Positions 31,328-40,459 of a stretch of 64,000 nucleotides of DNA are shown here, one piece after another. The stretch spans positions 62,001 to 126,000 of the forward strand of contig WYBU01000059.1 in assembly GCA_011525745.1 (NCBI GenBank), read 5' to 3'. The position numbers were made by a program, and so were the translations under genes. How positions within the stretch are numbered: the stretch's first letter is position 1; each line of letters starts with the position of its first letter. The notes beneath the pieces were generated by a model that saw only the letters and a program-made list of their open reading frames with translations, was not told the origin of the DNA and did not search any database. This stretch comes from Planctomycetaceae bacterium. GTDB lineage: Bacteria > Planctomycetota > Phycisphaerae > UBA1845 > UTPLA1.

Positions 31328-34009
31328 TCAACCAGCCGGCGATCGAAGGTATGACGCTGCGACTGGGTGTGTGTTGGATGGGTGTTGCGTGACGATGCGA
31401 ATACCATCGGCGCTGAGTTCGACGCAAATCGCGCCGCAGTCGGCGGTGTTGTAATAGGCCCGCTCGCCGACGGCGGCCCACAAGGCTGCGTCCGTGTCGC
31501 GGTCGCGCTGGCCGCTGGAGCGAATGAGAACCGAGGGATCGACGGTTCGGATGAATTCGTGCGTCGTCCGCGGGCGCGGGCTGCCGTGATGGGGCATCAG
31601 CAAGACGTCGGCGGTGAGGTTCGCACGGCGCAGCAGCGCCGCCTGCGCGGCGTCTTCGATGTCGCCCGTCAGCAGGATCGAGCGGCCGTGCCAGGTCAGG
31701 CGCAGGACGGTGGACGTGTCGTTGTCGGTCAGGCGCGCGTCGGACTCGTCGGCGAGGGGCCAGAGCATTTCGAAACTCGGCGCGTCGCCGCCGGCGTCGC
31801 GGGCGTCGAGTCCCGCGTCCGGCGCGTGATGCACGGCCATATCCAAGCCGCGCTCGCGCAGCCGGTTCAGCAGCGCCGCCGGCGCCCTGGAGCGCGATTG
31901 CGGCCGGTCGAACAGGTCGTTGATGAGCACGCGCCGAACCGGCACGCGATTGAGCACGCCCTCCAGCGCGCCGTAGTGATCGAAGTCGGCATGGGAGAGC
32001 ACGACCGTGTCGATGGCTCGAATGCCGCGGTGATCGAGGAACGGCAGGATAACGTGCTCGGCCGCGTCGATCGTGGCGCGCGTGCCCAGGTCGTACGCCA
32101 GCACGCGGCCATCCGGCATTTCGAGGATGGTGGCCGAGCCGTCGCCGACGGCCAGCACCCAGACGCGCAGGGCGCCTGGATCGCGCGGCGCGACAATCGC
32201 CGGTCGAAGCCAGAGCGCCGCCAGAATGGCAAGTGAAGCGATAGCTCCAAAGCGCATGCCGCGGCGCGGGCCGCGTATCGCAACGTACAGCGCGACGTAA
32301 TAAAGCGGCAGCCACGACCAGGCGGGGCGCGGCGATGGCAGCGTGCAGCCCGGCAGTTGGGAGAGCGTCGTGCCGAGGCGCGCCAGGGCCGAGGTGGCCA
32401 GATCGAGCGGCGCTTCGAGGTACGCACCGAGCGTCGGCAGCAGTGCGGTGATCAGCAGCTTGGCGACGCCCAGCAGCATCACGACGAACACGACCGGCGC
32501 CATGATGAGCGAGTTCAACCAGCCCCAGGGACTCATTCGTCCGAAGTGCGACGCGGCGATCGGCAATCCGATGAGCCACGCGACGAGCGCGACGATCACG
32601 GCCAGCAGCAATCGATCGCGCGCGGCGCGGCGCAGGCCGTGGTCGTGAGCGTCGGCGAGGGGAATCGGCACGTCGCCGACCATCACGACCGATTGCTGCG
32701 TGAACCGCTCCATCAGCGGGCGCACGAACAGCAGCAGGCCGGCGACGATGGCGAAGCTGAACTGAAACCCCGGATCGAAGGTGTCTCCCGGCCGCAGCAT
32801 CAGCAGGATGATTGCCGCCGCCGCCAGCCAGTTGCCCGACTGCCGCGAGCGGCGCAGCCAACGTGCGGCGAAGAACAAGCCGGCCGTGATTGCGGCGCGG
32901 AGAATGGGCGGATTCGGCTCGGCAACGACGGCGTACGCGACGATGGTCGCGGCGCAAAGAATCGCCGAAGTGCGATACGAAGCGCCGATGATCAGCATGA
33001 AGCCAGATGCGATGGCCGCCAGCCAGGCGACGTGCATGCCGCTGGCCGCGAGAAAATGGACCACGCCGGCTCGGACGAAGGCGTCATCCAGGGCGCGTTC
33101 GACGCGGCCGCGCTGGCCGAGCACCATCGCGTCGAGCAGCGTATGGGCGTCGTCGTCGACGGCGGCATCGTCGTTGATCAGCAGGCGGCGCAGATGCTGT
33201 CGCAGAGCGTGCAACGGAGGGTCGCTCGCCGCGGCGCCGGAAGCGGTGTCGCGCACAACGGTGACGTTGCGTTCGTTGTCGCACCACATGCCGACGTGGA
33301 TGCCGCGCCGCCGCCGATAGGCCGCCCAGTCGCGCTGGCCGGGATTGTCGGGTCGGCGGTATCGAAACGCCGCGCCGAACAGCTCGACGCGCTGGCCGGC
33401 CGCGACGTGCAACGCCGCCGAGCCGACGGAGACCTGGATCAGTCCGCCGGCCGGCCTCATGCCGCGCGTGGTGTCGATGGCCCGCACGGCTGCGAGGAAG
33501 CGCGTTCGGGGTTCGCGTGGAAAGGGCGCGCCGGCGGCGGTGGCGTCGGAGTCGTCGAACACAGGTGGTGTGAGCACGTCGGCCTCGACGCGAATCAGCC
33601 GGCGCACGTCGTCGGGAATGACGACGGCGACATGATCGGCGGGGACGCGGCGGACGGCGGAGGCGTGGCGCATCATGCCCACGCCGGCGGCGGATAGGGC
33701 GATGCCGGTCAGGGTGATCCAACTCGCCGCGCGCGGATTGCGTAGACGGACGCCCCGACCTGCAAGCCAGGCGATGAGCAGGCCCATCGCGGCGAGCGCA
33801 ACGGCGGCGGCGGTCGGCGGCAACAGGGCGTTGTCGACGATGATGCCGGCGATCAGGCCGATGGCGGGCGGCAGAAGCGGCGCGGCAAGCGGATGCGATG
33901 GGGCGCGTGGCGGCCTTGCGCCCGCCGCGGGCCGAGCGGGCGGCGCGAGTTCGTTGGCGTCGGAATCCGGTATGCGTTCGCGGAACACGCGGCGAAAGGA
34001 TTGCCCCAA
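31328..34009 (-). CDS. comEC: ComEC/Rec2-type DNA uptake channel
   Basis: ComEC forms the inner-membrane channel through which one DNA strand enters during natural transformation. The 893-residue protein has N-terminal membrane helices (about 45-110), a beta-rich DUF4131-type segment (about 130-260), and a multi-helix competence domain (about 275-600; LDAMVLGQRGRV and GVVHFLAASGMHVAW are typical). The C-terminal metallo-beta-lactamase domain (about 630-880) has SHADFDHYG, LLTGDIED and LMPHHGS, the metal-binding set of the full-length form. It starts at 34009, 38 bp from a divergent + strand gene, so the promoters must overlap. No other competence gene lies in the window. Confidence 0.93.
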   Translation of the reverse strand: MGQSFRRVFRERIPDSDANELAPPARPAAGARPPRAPSHPLAAPLLPPAIGLIAGIIVDNALLPPTAAAVALAAMGLLIAWLAGRGVRLRNPRAASWITLTGIALSAAGVGMMRHASAVRRVPADHVAVVIPDDVRRLIRVEADVLTPPVFDDSDATAAGAPFPREPRTRFLAAVRAIDTTRGMRPAGGLIQVSVGSAALHVAAGQRVELFGAAFRYRRPDNPGQRDWAAYRRRRGIHVGMWCDNERNVTVVRDTASGAAASDPPLHALRQHLRRLLINDDAAVDDDAHTLLDAMVLGQRGRVERALDDAFVRAGVVHFLAASGMHVAWLAAIASGFMLIIGASYRTSAILCAATIVAYAVVAEPNPPILRAAITAGLFFAARWLRRSRQSGNWLAAAAIILLMLRPGDTFDPGFQFSFAIVAGLLLFVRPLMERFTQQSVVMVGDVPIPLADAHDHGLRRAARDRLLLAVIVALVAWLIGLPIAASHFGRMSPWGWLNSLIMAPVVFVVMLLGVAKLLITALLPTLGAYLEAPLDLATSALARLGTTLSQLPGCTLPSPRPAWSWLPLYYVALYVAIRGPRRGMRFGAIASLAILAALWLRPAIVAPRDPGALRVWVLAVGDGSATILEMPDGRVLAYDLGTRATIDAAEHVILPFLDHRGIRAIDTVVLSHADFDHYGALEGVLNRVPVRRVLINDLFDRPQSRSRAPAALLNRLRERGLDMAVHHAPDAGLDARDAGGDAPSFEMLWPLADESDARLTDNDTSTVLRLTWHGRSILLTGDIEDAAQAALLRRANLTADVLLMPHHGSPRPRTTHEFIRTVDPSVLIRSSGQRDRDTDAALWAAVGERAYYNTADCGAICVELSADGIRIVTQHPSNTHPVAASYLRSPAG

Positions 34010-34047
34010 CGCAAGCGAATTGCAATACTCCGGTGGGAGGTGTGCGC

Positions 34048-34989
34048 ATGGGAATGATGAGTGTGTTGATTGCGATGGCGGCCGGGCTTCAATCGCAACC
34101 GGCCACGTCGCAGCCGGCGGACGTTGGGGCGCCGAGCATTGCGTGGCGGCCGAGCGTTGAGGCGGCAGTGTCCGAGGCCCGCACGAGCGGGCGATTTGCG
34201 GCGGTGTATTTCCATAACGACTGGTGCATCTATTCGATCCGGTTGAATCGCGAGACGCTGGTCGACCCCGGCGTGGTCGTGATGTTCGAGCGATTCGTGC
34301 CGTGCCGCGTGAACTACGACCGAGAGCGGGCGCTGGTGCGGCGGTATCGCGTGGCAGGGCATCCGACGATTGTGTTTCTCGACGGCGAGGGGCGGGCGGT
34401 GGACCGGTTTTCGGGCTACATGCCGCCGCGCGAGTTCATGCGCGAGATGAACGCGCACCTGGAATATTTGTACGACCGGCCGGGACTGGAAGAGCGGTTG
34501 AAGCAGGATGCCGACGACGCAGAGGCGCTGAATCGGCTGGCGGTGATCCATGCCGAGCGGAGGGAGTTCGACACGGCGCGCGAGTTGATCGCGCGGGCCG
34601 AGGCAGTCGATCCACGGGATGCCGGGCACGTGCGTCTGCGGGCGTATCTGAGTTTCGCGCGCGACGCGGAGTCGCGCGACGACAAGGCCGAGGGGCTGTT
34701 GTGGTACGGCAAGGCGCTGCCGGCGCAGACCGATCCGGCGGAGGCCGCGGAGATACACCTGGCGATGGGTCACATGCTGGCGCGGCGCGGCGATCATGCC
34801 GAGGCGCGCGAGCATTTGCAGGCGGTGGTGGAAAATCCGGCGGCATCGGCGGAACTGCGCAAGCGCGCGGGGGAGTATCTGGATCGCATCGAGCAGCGCG
34901 AACGGAAGATGATGGAACGATTGTTGTTTGACTCGTCGGACGAATCGAAGGGCGGCGGGGCGGCTTCGGAGGATGGGAAAGAGAATTGA
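34048..34989 (+). CDS. Thioredoxin-fold protein with C-terminal TPRs, single active-site Cys
   Basis: ATG at 34048 follows GGTGGGAGG; the product is 313 residues. After a short signal-like start, a thioredoxin-fold domain spans about 33-150, with AAVYFHNDWC-IYS at the active-site position and the cis-Pro loop AGHPTIVFLD. Only the first cysteine (Cys60) is present; the resolving position is Ser63. It therefore cannot perform ordinary dithiol exchange and may act as a monothiol or binding protein. TPRs follow (about 155-270, EALNRLAVIHAERREFDTAR). It diverges from comEC with 38 bp between starts. Confidence 0.75.
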   Translation: MGMMSVLIAMAAGLQSQPATSQPADVGAPSIAWRPSVEAAVSEARTSGRFAAVYFHNDWCIYSIRLNRETLVDPGVVVMFERFVPCRVNYDRERALVRRYRVAGHPTIVFLDGEGRAVDRFSGYMPPREFMREMNAHLEYLYDRPGLEERLKQDADDAEALNRLAVIHAERREFDTARELIARAEAVDPRDAGHVRLRAYLSFARDAESRDDKAEGLLWYGKALPAQTDPAEAAEIHLAMGHMLARRGDHAEAREHLQAVVENPAASAELRKRAGEYLDRIEQRERKMMERLLFDSSDESKGGGAASEDGKEN

Positions 34990-35233
34990 GTGCGCAGGCA
35001 GTTTACGGCGAAATTCCGGTCGGGGCGCTTGTTTCGGATCCTATCATCGTAACCCCACCGCTGAAGCGATGGGCCACTCGGAGGAATCTTCTGGAAATCG
35101 TCGGGGTGCTTGGCGTATCATGCGCGACAGGGGATGCCGACCCGGCGTCCGGTACGCCGGGGTCGGTAAAACGGGCCAGATCTTACGGGCGCGGTCCTGA
35201 AACGATTTCCCATCGCCTGTGCCGGCAGTTTCC

Positions 35234-38200
35234 ATGGTTCTTTCACCACGATTGCGGCCGGTTCCGGCGGGTGTCGGTCTCGCCATGATGACGGCTGTCT
35301 TGCCGTTCATCGCCGCACGTTCTTCCGCCGCGGCCGATCCGCCCGAGCCGGTCAGCGTACTGGTGTTTTCGGACGATGCCGTTCATGGCTGGGCGGTGGC
35401 CGCAGCAGCCGGCATGGGCTGGAACGTCACTTCCGCGAATCAAACCACGTTCAACACGCTTCTGGCACAGGGCGGTTGGAGCGCGATCGCCGTCGATGCG
35501 CCGTCGCGCATTCCGCGCACGGGCGGCGTCGTCGATTGGTCGCCGTTGACCAACGCCATCTTGTGCGACGGGGCGTGCGTCGTGTTTTCCACGCCCGACC
35601 TGCGGGCCGTCGGGCCGGCCGGCTCGATGCTGCTGTACGCCTTCGGCGTATCGGCAGGCTCGAACCTGACCGACGTGCGGAGCATTCGCGCATGGGACGC
35701 GGATCATGCCGTTTTTCACACGCCCAATGCAATCTCGCTGCCGATCAGCGCGGTCGCGAATCTCTGGCCGCTGGCCGGCACGCGGATTCAGCCCAACGCC
35801 GGCGCGACGGCCGTGGCGGGATTCACGGCGTCGCCGGCCTTTGGCGAGGCGGCCATCGTGATCGGCGCAAGCGGGCGGACGATCATCAACGCGCAACTGC
35901 TGGATGACATCACGGATGCCGCCACAGCGGTTGGGCTTTGGCAGAACCAGCTCAGTTACGTGCTGAACGCGCCGGCGGCGACGAGCGATTGCGGGCCGCG
36001 CGTTCCGCTGACGGTCTGGCTGAATTCGCAGAATCAGCCGGTGGTTCCGCTTCCCGTCGTGCTGGGCGTGACGTGCGGAGATTATGACGCCGACGGTTGG
36101 GTTGATCTGTTCACCTGTTACGCGCCGACGCTGTGGAGGAACGACAGCGGCGCGGGACTTGTATTCGTGCCGGGCATGGACCAGGTGCTTAACCCCCTGC
36201 GGCGCCGCTACGGTGCGTCGTTCGGCGATTACGACAACGACGGCTTTCCCGATCTGGCGACCGAACCGCGACGCGTCGGCGCCAGTACGCAGCCGCCCGA
36301 TGAATGCCTGCGGTTGCTTCGCAACGACGGCGGCGTGTTCGTCGACGTGACGCTTGGCACCACGCTGAGTCCGCCGATCTGCTTCCTGAATGCCGAAACG
36401 AACTGCTGGGGCGATGTCGACGGCGATGGCCAGCTTGATCTGTTCGTGCCGGTCTATCCGCCGACGGATGGCGGCAGCGTCGGGAACGTGTTCCTGCATA
36501 ATCTCGGGCCGGATCATCCCAGCGGCCGGCGATTCGTTGAGTTGAGCGGGCCTGCGGGTCTGGACAATCCGCCCGACACGCGCAAGCCGGAAGGCGCGCA
36601 GTTCTGCGACTACGACTTCGACGGCGACATCGATCTCTACAGCAACAACGCGCTGTATCTGAACCTGTCGCAGCCGGGCGTGCCGCTGTTTGCGGCGATG
36701 ACAACGGCCGCCAGCGGGATCGGATTTCGCAACGTAGTCGATGAGGGGGCGGCGTTTTGCGATTACGACCTGGATGGCGATTTCGATCTGATCGTCGCGT
36801 ATGAGAAGTCGCCGGGCGTCGTGATCTGGGAGAATCGCGGCGACGGGATGTTCGTTTTCGAACAGAGCCGCATCGAGAGTCCGCTGTCGGGTCTGACGCT
36901 GGGGCTGTCGTGCGACGACTGGGACAACGACGGCGACATTGATCTGATCACGCGCGATACGCCGCGGCGCAATCTGCTGATCGAGACGGGCGTGCCGACG
37001 CTGGCGGTGCAGCCCTGGGAGCTGGTGTCCGGCCGCGTGCAGTTTCCCATGTTTGCGTGGGCCGACTTCGACCGCGACGGCGATCGCGACGCGGCGGTGG
37101 GCAACTCCACGACGAGCAGCTTTGTGTATCTCAATACGACCTATGACGCGACAACGCCGGCGGCCGTGAAGCGGCACGTGCGCATCAGGCCGCTGCGCGA
37201 TTCGCCGGATGTTCCGGCGGGACTGGAAACCGAGTATGGCGCGATGGCGCGCCTCGCGCTTCGCAACGCGGCCGATGGTCACGAGCGGCTGGCGTTCGTT
37301 GCCAGCAGTCACGGTTACCTCAATCAGAGCGAGTATGCGGTGAGCCTGTCGCTGCCGCCCGATCCGTTGCCGAATGATCCGGCGCGCGATGTGCGGTTTG
37401 ACGTGACCGTGACGTTTCCGCAGACCGAATCGCAGGGCCTCTGCCGCGTGGATCGGCATGTCAATCCGCGGTTGGGAGAACTTGATCTGGCGGATCTGGC
37501 CGATCGAGAGATCACGGTTTTTCGAAGCGGGACTGTGATCGTCAACGGCGTCTCCTATGCGCCGGACGCCGGAGAGCCGACGATCTTGACGACCGCGGCG
37601 GGCGGGTTGCAGCGGCCGAGCGCCGCGTCGCCGGTTGCGGATGTCGTCGCGTCGCCCGCCGGCGATCACTTCGTCGGGATGGAGCTGCACAATGCGGCGG
37701 GCGGCCTGCCGATTCGGATTCGTGAGTTGATCATCGATGGCGTGCTGGCGACGGCGGCCTCGCCTGACGGGGTCGCGCCGCCCGCCAATGTCGTCGCGTG
37801 GGACGTGAGTGATCGGCAAAGTCCGGCGCTGATGGCGGGCCAGACGATGGCATTGCCGTCGCGTCCACGCAACCGGCGCACGTTCGTTCCATGCGACTGG
37901 CTGGTCCTGCCGGGACGAACGGTGCGGATTGTCGCGCGGGTTACGGCGTATCGCGGAACGACGATCGTGGGGCCGCTGTTGGAGGGTGCCGTGGTGATCG
38001 GGGGCGGCGTTTCCGGGACGATGTCGGCAGCCTGGGAAGCGGGCGCGATTGCCGCGGCGCCGGTGGATGCGACGCAGCTTTACCTGACGGTTCGCTACGC
38101 CACGGTGGATCACGATTGCGACGCCAACGGCGTACCGGATGAGGTCGAGCTTGCCGCCGAGCCGTCGCTGGACTGCAACGGCAATCTGCGTCCCGACGCG

Positions 38201-38398
38201 TGCGAGGGGCCGGCGTGCGATGGAATCGTCGCGGGCGATCTGAATTGCGACGGACTGATCGACGGCGACGACGTGGCGCCGTTCGTGCGGCGGCTGCTGG
38301 CGGGGAGCTACACGTGCGCGGCCGACATGGACCGCAACGGCGTGATGGATGAGGAGGACGTGGCGGTATTTGCGGCGAAGTTGGTGGCGCTGGTTTAG
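35234..38398 (+). CDS. Large secreted FG-GAP/VCBS-repeat protein with dockerin-like C-terminus
   Basis: ATG at 35234 (MVLSPRLRPV) gives 1,054 residues with a signal peptide ending near SSAAA; GTG at 35219 is an alternative start. An N-terminal domain (about 35-260) precedes at least seven Ca-binding FG-GAP-type repeats (for example CGDYDADGWVDLF, FGDYDNDGFPDLA, FCDYDFDGDIDLY, SCDDWDNDGDIDLI), probably one beta-propeller. Beta-rich regions follow. The last 60 residues form two EF-hand-like loops (DLNCDGLIDGDDV; DMDRNGVMDEEDV) as in dockerin-like modules of planctomycete exported proteins. It is likely a cell-surface or extracellular adhesion or recognition protein. It stands alone. Confidence 0.82.
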   Translation: MVLSPRLRPVPAGVGLAMMTAVLPFIAARSSAAADPPEPVSVLVFSDDAVHGWAVAAAAGMGWNVTSANQTTFNTLLAQGGWSAIAVDAPSRIPRTGGVVDWSPLTNAILCDGACVVFSTPDLRAVGPAGSMLLYAFGVSAGSNLTDVRSIRAWDADHAVFHTPNAISLPISAVANLWPLAGTRIQPNAGATAVAGFTASPAFGEAAIVIGASGRTIINAQLLDDITDAATAVGLWQNQLSYVLNAPAATSDCGPRVPLTVWLNSQNQPVVPLPVVLGVTCGDYDADGWVDLFTCYAPTLWRNDSGAGLVFVPGMDQVLNPLRRRYGASFGDYDNDGFPDLATEPRRVGASTQPPDECLRLLRNDGGVFVDVTLGTTLSPPICFLNAETNCWGDVDGDGQLDLFVPVYPPTDGGSVGNVFLHNLGPDHPSGRRFVELSGPAGLDNPPDTRKPEGAQFCDYDFDGDIDLYSNNALYLNLSQPGVPLFAAMTTAASGIGFRNVVDEGAAFCDYDLDGDFDLIVAYEKSPGVVIWENRGDGMFVFEQSRIESPLSGLTLGLSCDDWDNDGDIDLITRDTPRRNLLIETGVPTLAVQPWELVSGRVQFPMFAWADFDRDGDRDAAVGNSTTSSFVYLNTTYDATTPAAVKRHVRIRPLRDSPDVPAGLETEYGAMARLALRNAADGHERLAFVASSHGYLNQSEYAVSLSLPPDPLPNDPARDVRFDVTVTFPQTESQGLCRVDRHVNPRLGELDLADLADREITVFRSGTVIVNGVSYAPDAGEPTILTTAAGGLQRPSAASPVADVVASPAGDHFVGMELHNAAGGLPIRIRELIIDGVLATAASPDGVAPPANVVAWDVSDRQSPALMAGQTMALPSRPRNRRTFVPCDWLVLPGRTVRIVARVTAYRGTTIVGPLLEGAVVIGGGVSGTMSAAWEAGAIAAAPVDATQLYLTVRYATVDHDCDANGVPDEVELAAEPSLDCNGNLRPDACEGPACDGIVAGDLNCDGLIDGDDVAPFVRRLLAGSYTCAADMDRNGVMDEEDVAVFAAKLVALV

Positions 38399-38553
38399 CG
38401 CTTTTGATCGAAACACAGCGACGCGATTCATGCGCGCTGGGACGTTGCGGATAAGCGGGTGCGCCCCAACCACAACTCTTACGGCGCCATTGGGCGCGCC
38501 GGAAATTGCCACGGCTCAGATTGAAGGCATGGGCTTGGGGCCACTGACAAGCA

Positions 38554-39492
38554 TCAACTCCCGTGATGCAACGGCTCGCGCCAAGGGCCGGGAGCGATCC
38601 AAGTCTTGAACAAGTGGGCTCCTGACGCAGCAGCGCGGAGGATTGGAGCGGCGAAGCGGGCGATGGCATCCACGACCTCGTCAAAGTCCGTCGGGCGCTG
38701 ATCCTCGTCGATTCGCCTTACGAAGGCTGCCCATTGAACACGCTTGGAAGAATTGGATGAAAACTCACGGGATAGACCGGGAGGAAGCGCCTGCGGTACT
38801 GCCGTCCGCCTCCGTCGAAACGTTGCCCGCACGGCGGCCGCAAGGACTTTGCCATCGAAGCTCATCTTTCGACACATTGCATAAATATCGAAATAGTCCT
38901 TCATTCGGCTGTTTGCCATGCCCAGCACGGCCATGGCCTCGAGCTTTTCGGCGATGACCGTTTCCGGCGGATAGGCCGCGATCACGGGTGGTGGCAGGTC
39001 CAGCAGTGGGCCGAAGGTCGCCACGGTCGCCATGGGTGTGATGACATCACCGAAGCTCACGTCGACTTGAAGCGGAATCCTGGCCGAACCGAGGTGTCCG
39101 AGCAGCCTGACTCGAAGCCCTTGGTAGATGTGGTCCTCGCGAATGGCGTCAACCCGCGCGGTCGCGGGATCGAATTGCATGCCATCCGGCTCGACGGAGG
39201 CGTCGCAAACCTCCCGGAAGATTCGTTTCAGCTCATCCGCGCCGGGTTCGCCTTTGCCGAGGAGGTCCACGTCAAGCGTCGGCCGATGCGGCTTGTCCAT
39301 CCAGATTGTGAACAGCATCGCCCCCTTGAGTGTGAATCGCGCCGCGTACGGAGTCTGTGTGAGACGAAACAGCAATCGTTCGATGGCATATCGCGTCAGC
39401 AGCACATTGAAATCCTCGCCGTTCCGCCGGCAACGATTCATCAAACGCTGCTTTACCGATTGGGCGAGCGGGTCGTTCCCACCTCGACTCAC
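38554..39492 (-). CDS. abiEii: AbiEii-type nucleotidyltransferase toxin
   Basis: AbiEii is the toxin of the type IV abortive-infection system AbiE, a nucleotidyltransferase-fold protein that stops growth when released. The 312-residue product has the expected N-terminus (SVKQRLMNRCRRNGEDFNVL), the nucleotidyltransferase motif FTLKGAMLF (KGAML, 56-60) and the metal-binding pair in TLDVDLLG (Asp74, Asp76). YPPETVIAEKLEAM and SRMKDYFDIY are further family elements. The start is taken as GTG at 39492, which forms a 4-bp GTGA overlap with the antitoxin stop; an ATG at 39537 would give 15 extra non-conserved residues. Confidence 0.9.
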   Translation of the reverse strand: MSRGGNDPLAQSVKQRLMNRCRRNGEDFNVLLTRYAIERLLFRLTQTPYAARFTLKGAMLFTIWMDKPHRPTLDVDLLGKGEPGADELKRIFREVCDASVEPDGMQFDPATARVDAIREDHIYQGLRVRLLGHLGSARIPLQVDVSFGDVITPMATVATFGPLLDLPPPVIAAYPPETVIAEKLEAMAVLGMANSRMKDYFDIYAMCRKMSFDGKVLAAAVRATFRRRRTAVPQALPPGLSREFSSNSSKRVQWAAFVRRIDEDQRPTDFDEVVDAIARFAAPILRAAASGAHLFKTWIAPGPWREPLHHGS

Positions 39493-40097
39493 GCGAGCGC
39501 CTCCAGGTAGGGCCGCATGATCCGGTCCACGCGACAAGTTTTCGCGTACATCCAGATCTCGTCAATGGGCGCACGTTTTTTCCGCAGGCAGTCCCGCAGC
39601 GCTTCCAGCGTCACATCCAGCCCGATCTTGTTGCGGTACTTCAAGCAGTCGGCGATCGTTTTCGCGACGCCGTAAATTGCGATGTCGGTGCGGTCGATGC
39701 GGTGGCGCTCGATGCCGGAATGGAACGCCATTCCGGAAGCGCGGCAGAAACGCATGCGGGGATAGTCGACCTTCGGCAGCGCCGCCCGCTTGGCGATCAT
39801 CATCCACACCTCATGGGGAAGCTGAGTTCCGATCTCGTGATAACGCAGCGCGGAGAGCAGGCAGATCACGCCGTGCGGGACCCGATGGGCGGCTTGCACC
39901 AGCGTTATGTTTGCCGAGTAATCGGCGTCGGCGAGCAGGTACAGCCCGCGCCCGGATCGCTGGAGGATACCGGCCGCGCAGAGTCGGCGCAGATACTCGG
40001 GGTGGATGCCGTGCTCGATCAGGTCGCGCACGCGCAGGATGCCCTTGCGCCGGGCAAGGCGCACGACTTTGTCGGACGTGGTGCTTGGGTCGGCCAT
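39489..40097 (-). CDS. abiEi: AbiEi-type antitoxin (winged-helix)
   Basis: The 202-residue protein begins at ATG 40097 (MADPSTTSDK). It has an N-terminal winged helix (ARRKGILRVRDLIEHGIHPEYLRRLCAAG, residues about 14-42) followed by the AbiEi domain (ITLVQAAHRVPHGVICLLSALRYHEIG; AKTIADCLKYRNKIGLDVTL). AbiEi neutralises AbiEii and represses its own operon by binding repeats in the promoter. It is the first gene and overlaps the toxin by 4 bp. A -10 box lies directly ahead of the ATG and no ribosome site is visible. The 362-bp gap to pcrA upstream holds no other gene. Confidence 0.9.
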   Translation of the reverse strand: MADPSTTSDKVVRLARRKGILRVRDLIEHGIHPEYLRRLCAAGILQRSGRGLYLLADADYSANITLVQAAHRVPHGVICLLSALRYHEIGTQLPHEVWMMIAKRAALPKVDYPRMRFCRASGMAFHSGIERHRIDRTDIAIYGVAKTIADCLKYRNKIGLDVTLEALRDCLRKKRAPIDEIWMYAKTCRVDRIMRPYLEALA

Positions 40098-40104
40098 GTG
40101 TAGA

Positions 40105-40132
40105 AGTATTGTCTCATTTGTATAAAAGTCAA
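40105..40132 (-). promoter_or_regulatory. abiE promoter, probably giving a leaderless mRNA
   Basis: Read on the minus strand: TTGACT (40127-40132), 16-bp spacer, AATACT (40105-40110), then 7 bases to the abiEi ATG at 40097. Initiation about 7 bases past the -10 box would fall on the ATG. The patch is markedly AT-richer than its surroundings. No clear AbiEi-type inverted repeats were seen. Confidence 0.5.
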
Positions 40133-40459
40133 TGGTTTTACACAGTGCGATGGTACAAGCAGCGCTCCGCGACGCGTGCGGATCGTTCATGCCGCGTCCG
40201 GTCGCGCGGGAAACAACTGCCGTAATACGCGGCAAGCGCACGCTTGCTGGTACTCTCGTCGGATGACCCGCCTGAACGCCGCGATGTGCGCCGACTGCGT
40301 AGGCCACGCGCATTGGGTTGCGGACATTGCAATGCGGGATCGCCAGGCCGCTGGACACGGTGAAGATTGTCAGCCGCGTCCGCCGCTTGCGCGGCGGGTT
40401 CCGACGAGCGGCGCCGCCCCTGCTTGACGGTGTGCGCTGCGATCATCTATATCAGCGCC

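Noticed and set aside
30936-32957. Minus-strand frame of about 670 codons overlapping the comEC 3' half
   Set aside because: It is a different frame from comEC, which has complete metallo-beta-lactamase motifs there; the translation is Arg/Ala-rich shadow.
35243-38512. Very long open frame (over 1,000 codons) on the minus strand opposite the FG-GAP gene
   Set aside because: The + strand product has clear Ca-binding repeats and a signal peptide; the minus frame has Arg/His-rich composition typical of a GC-rich shadow.
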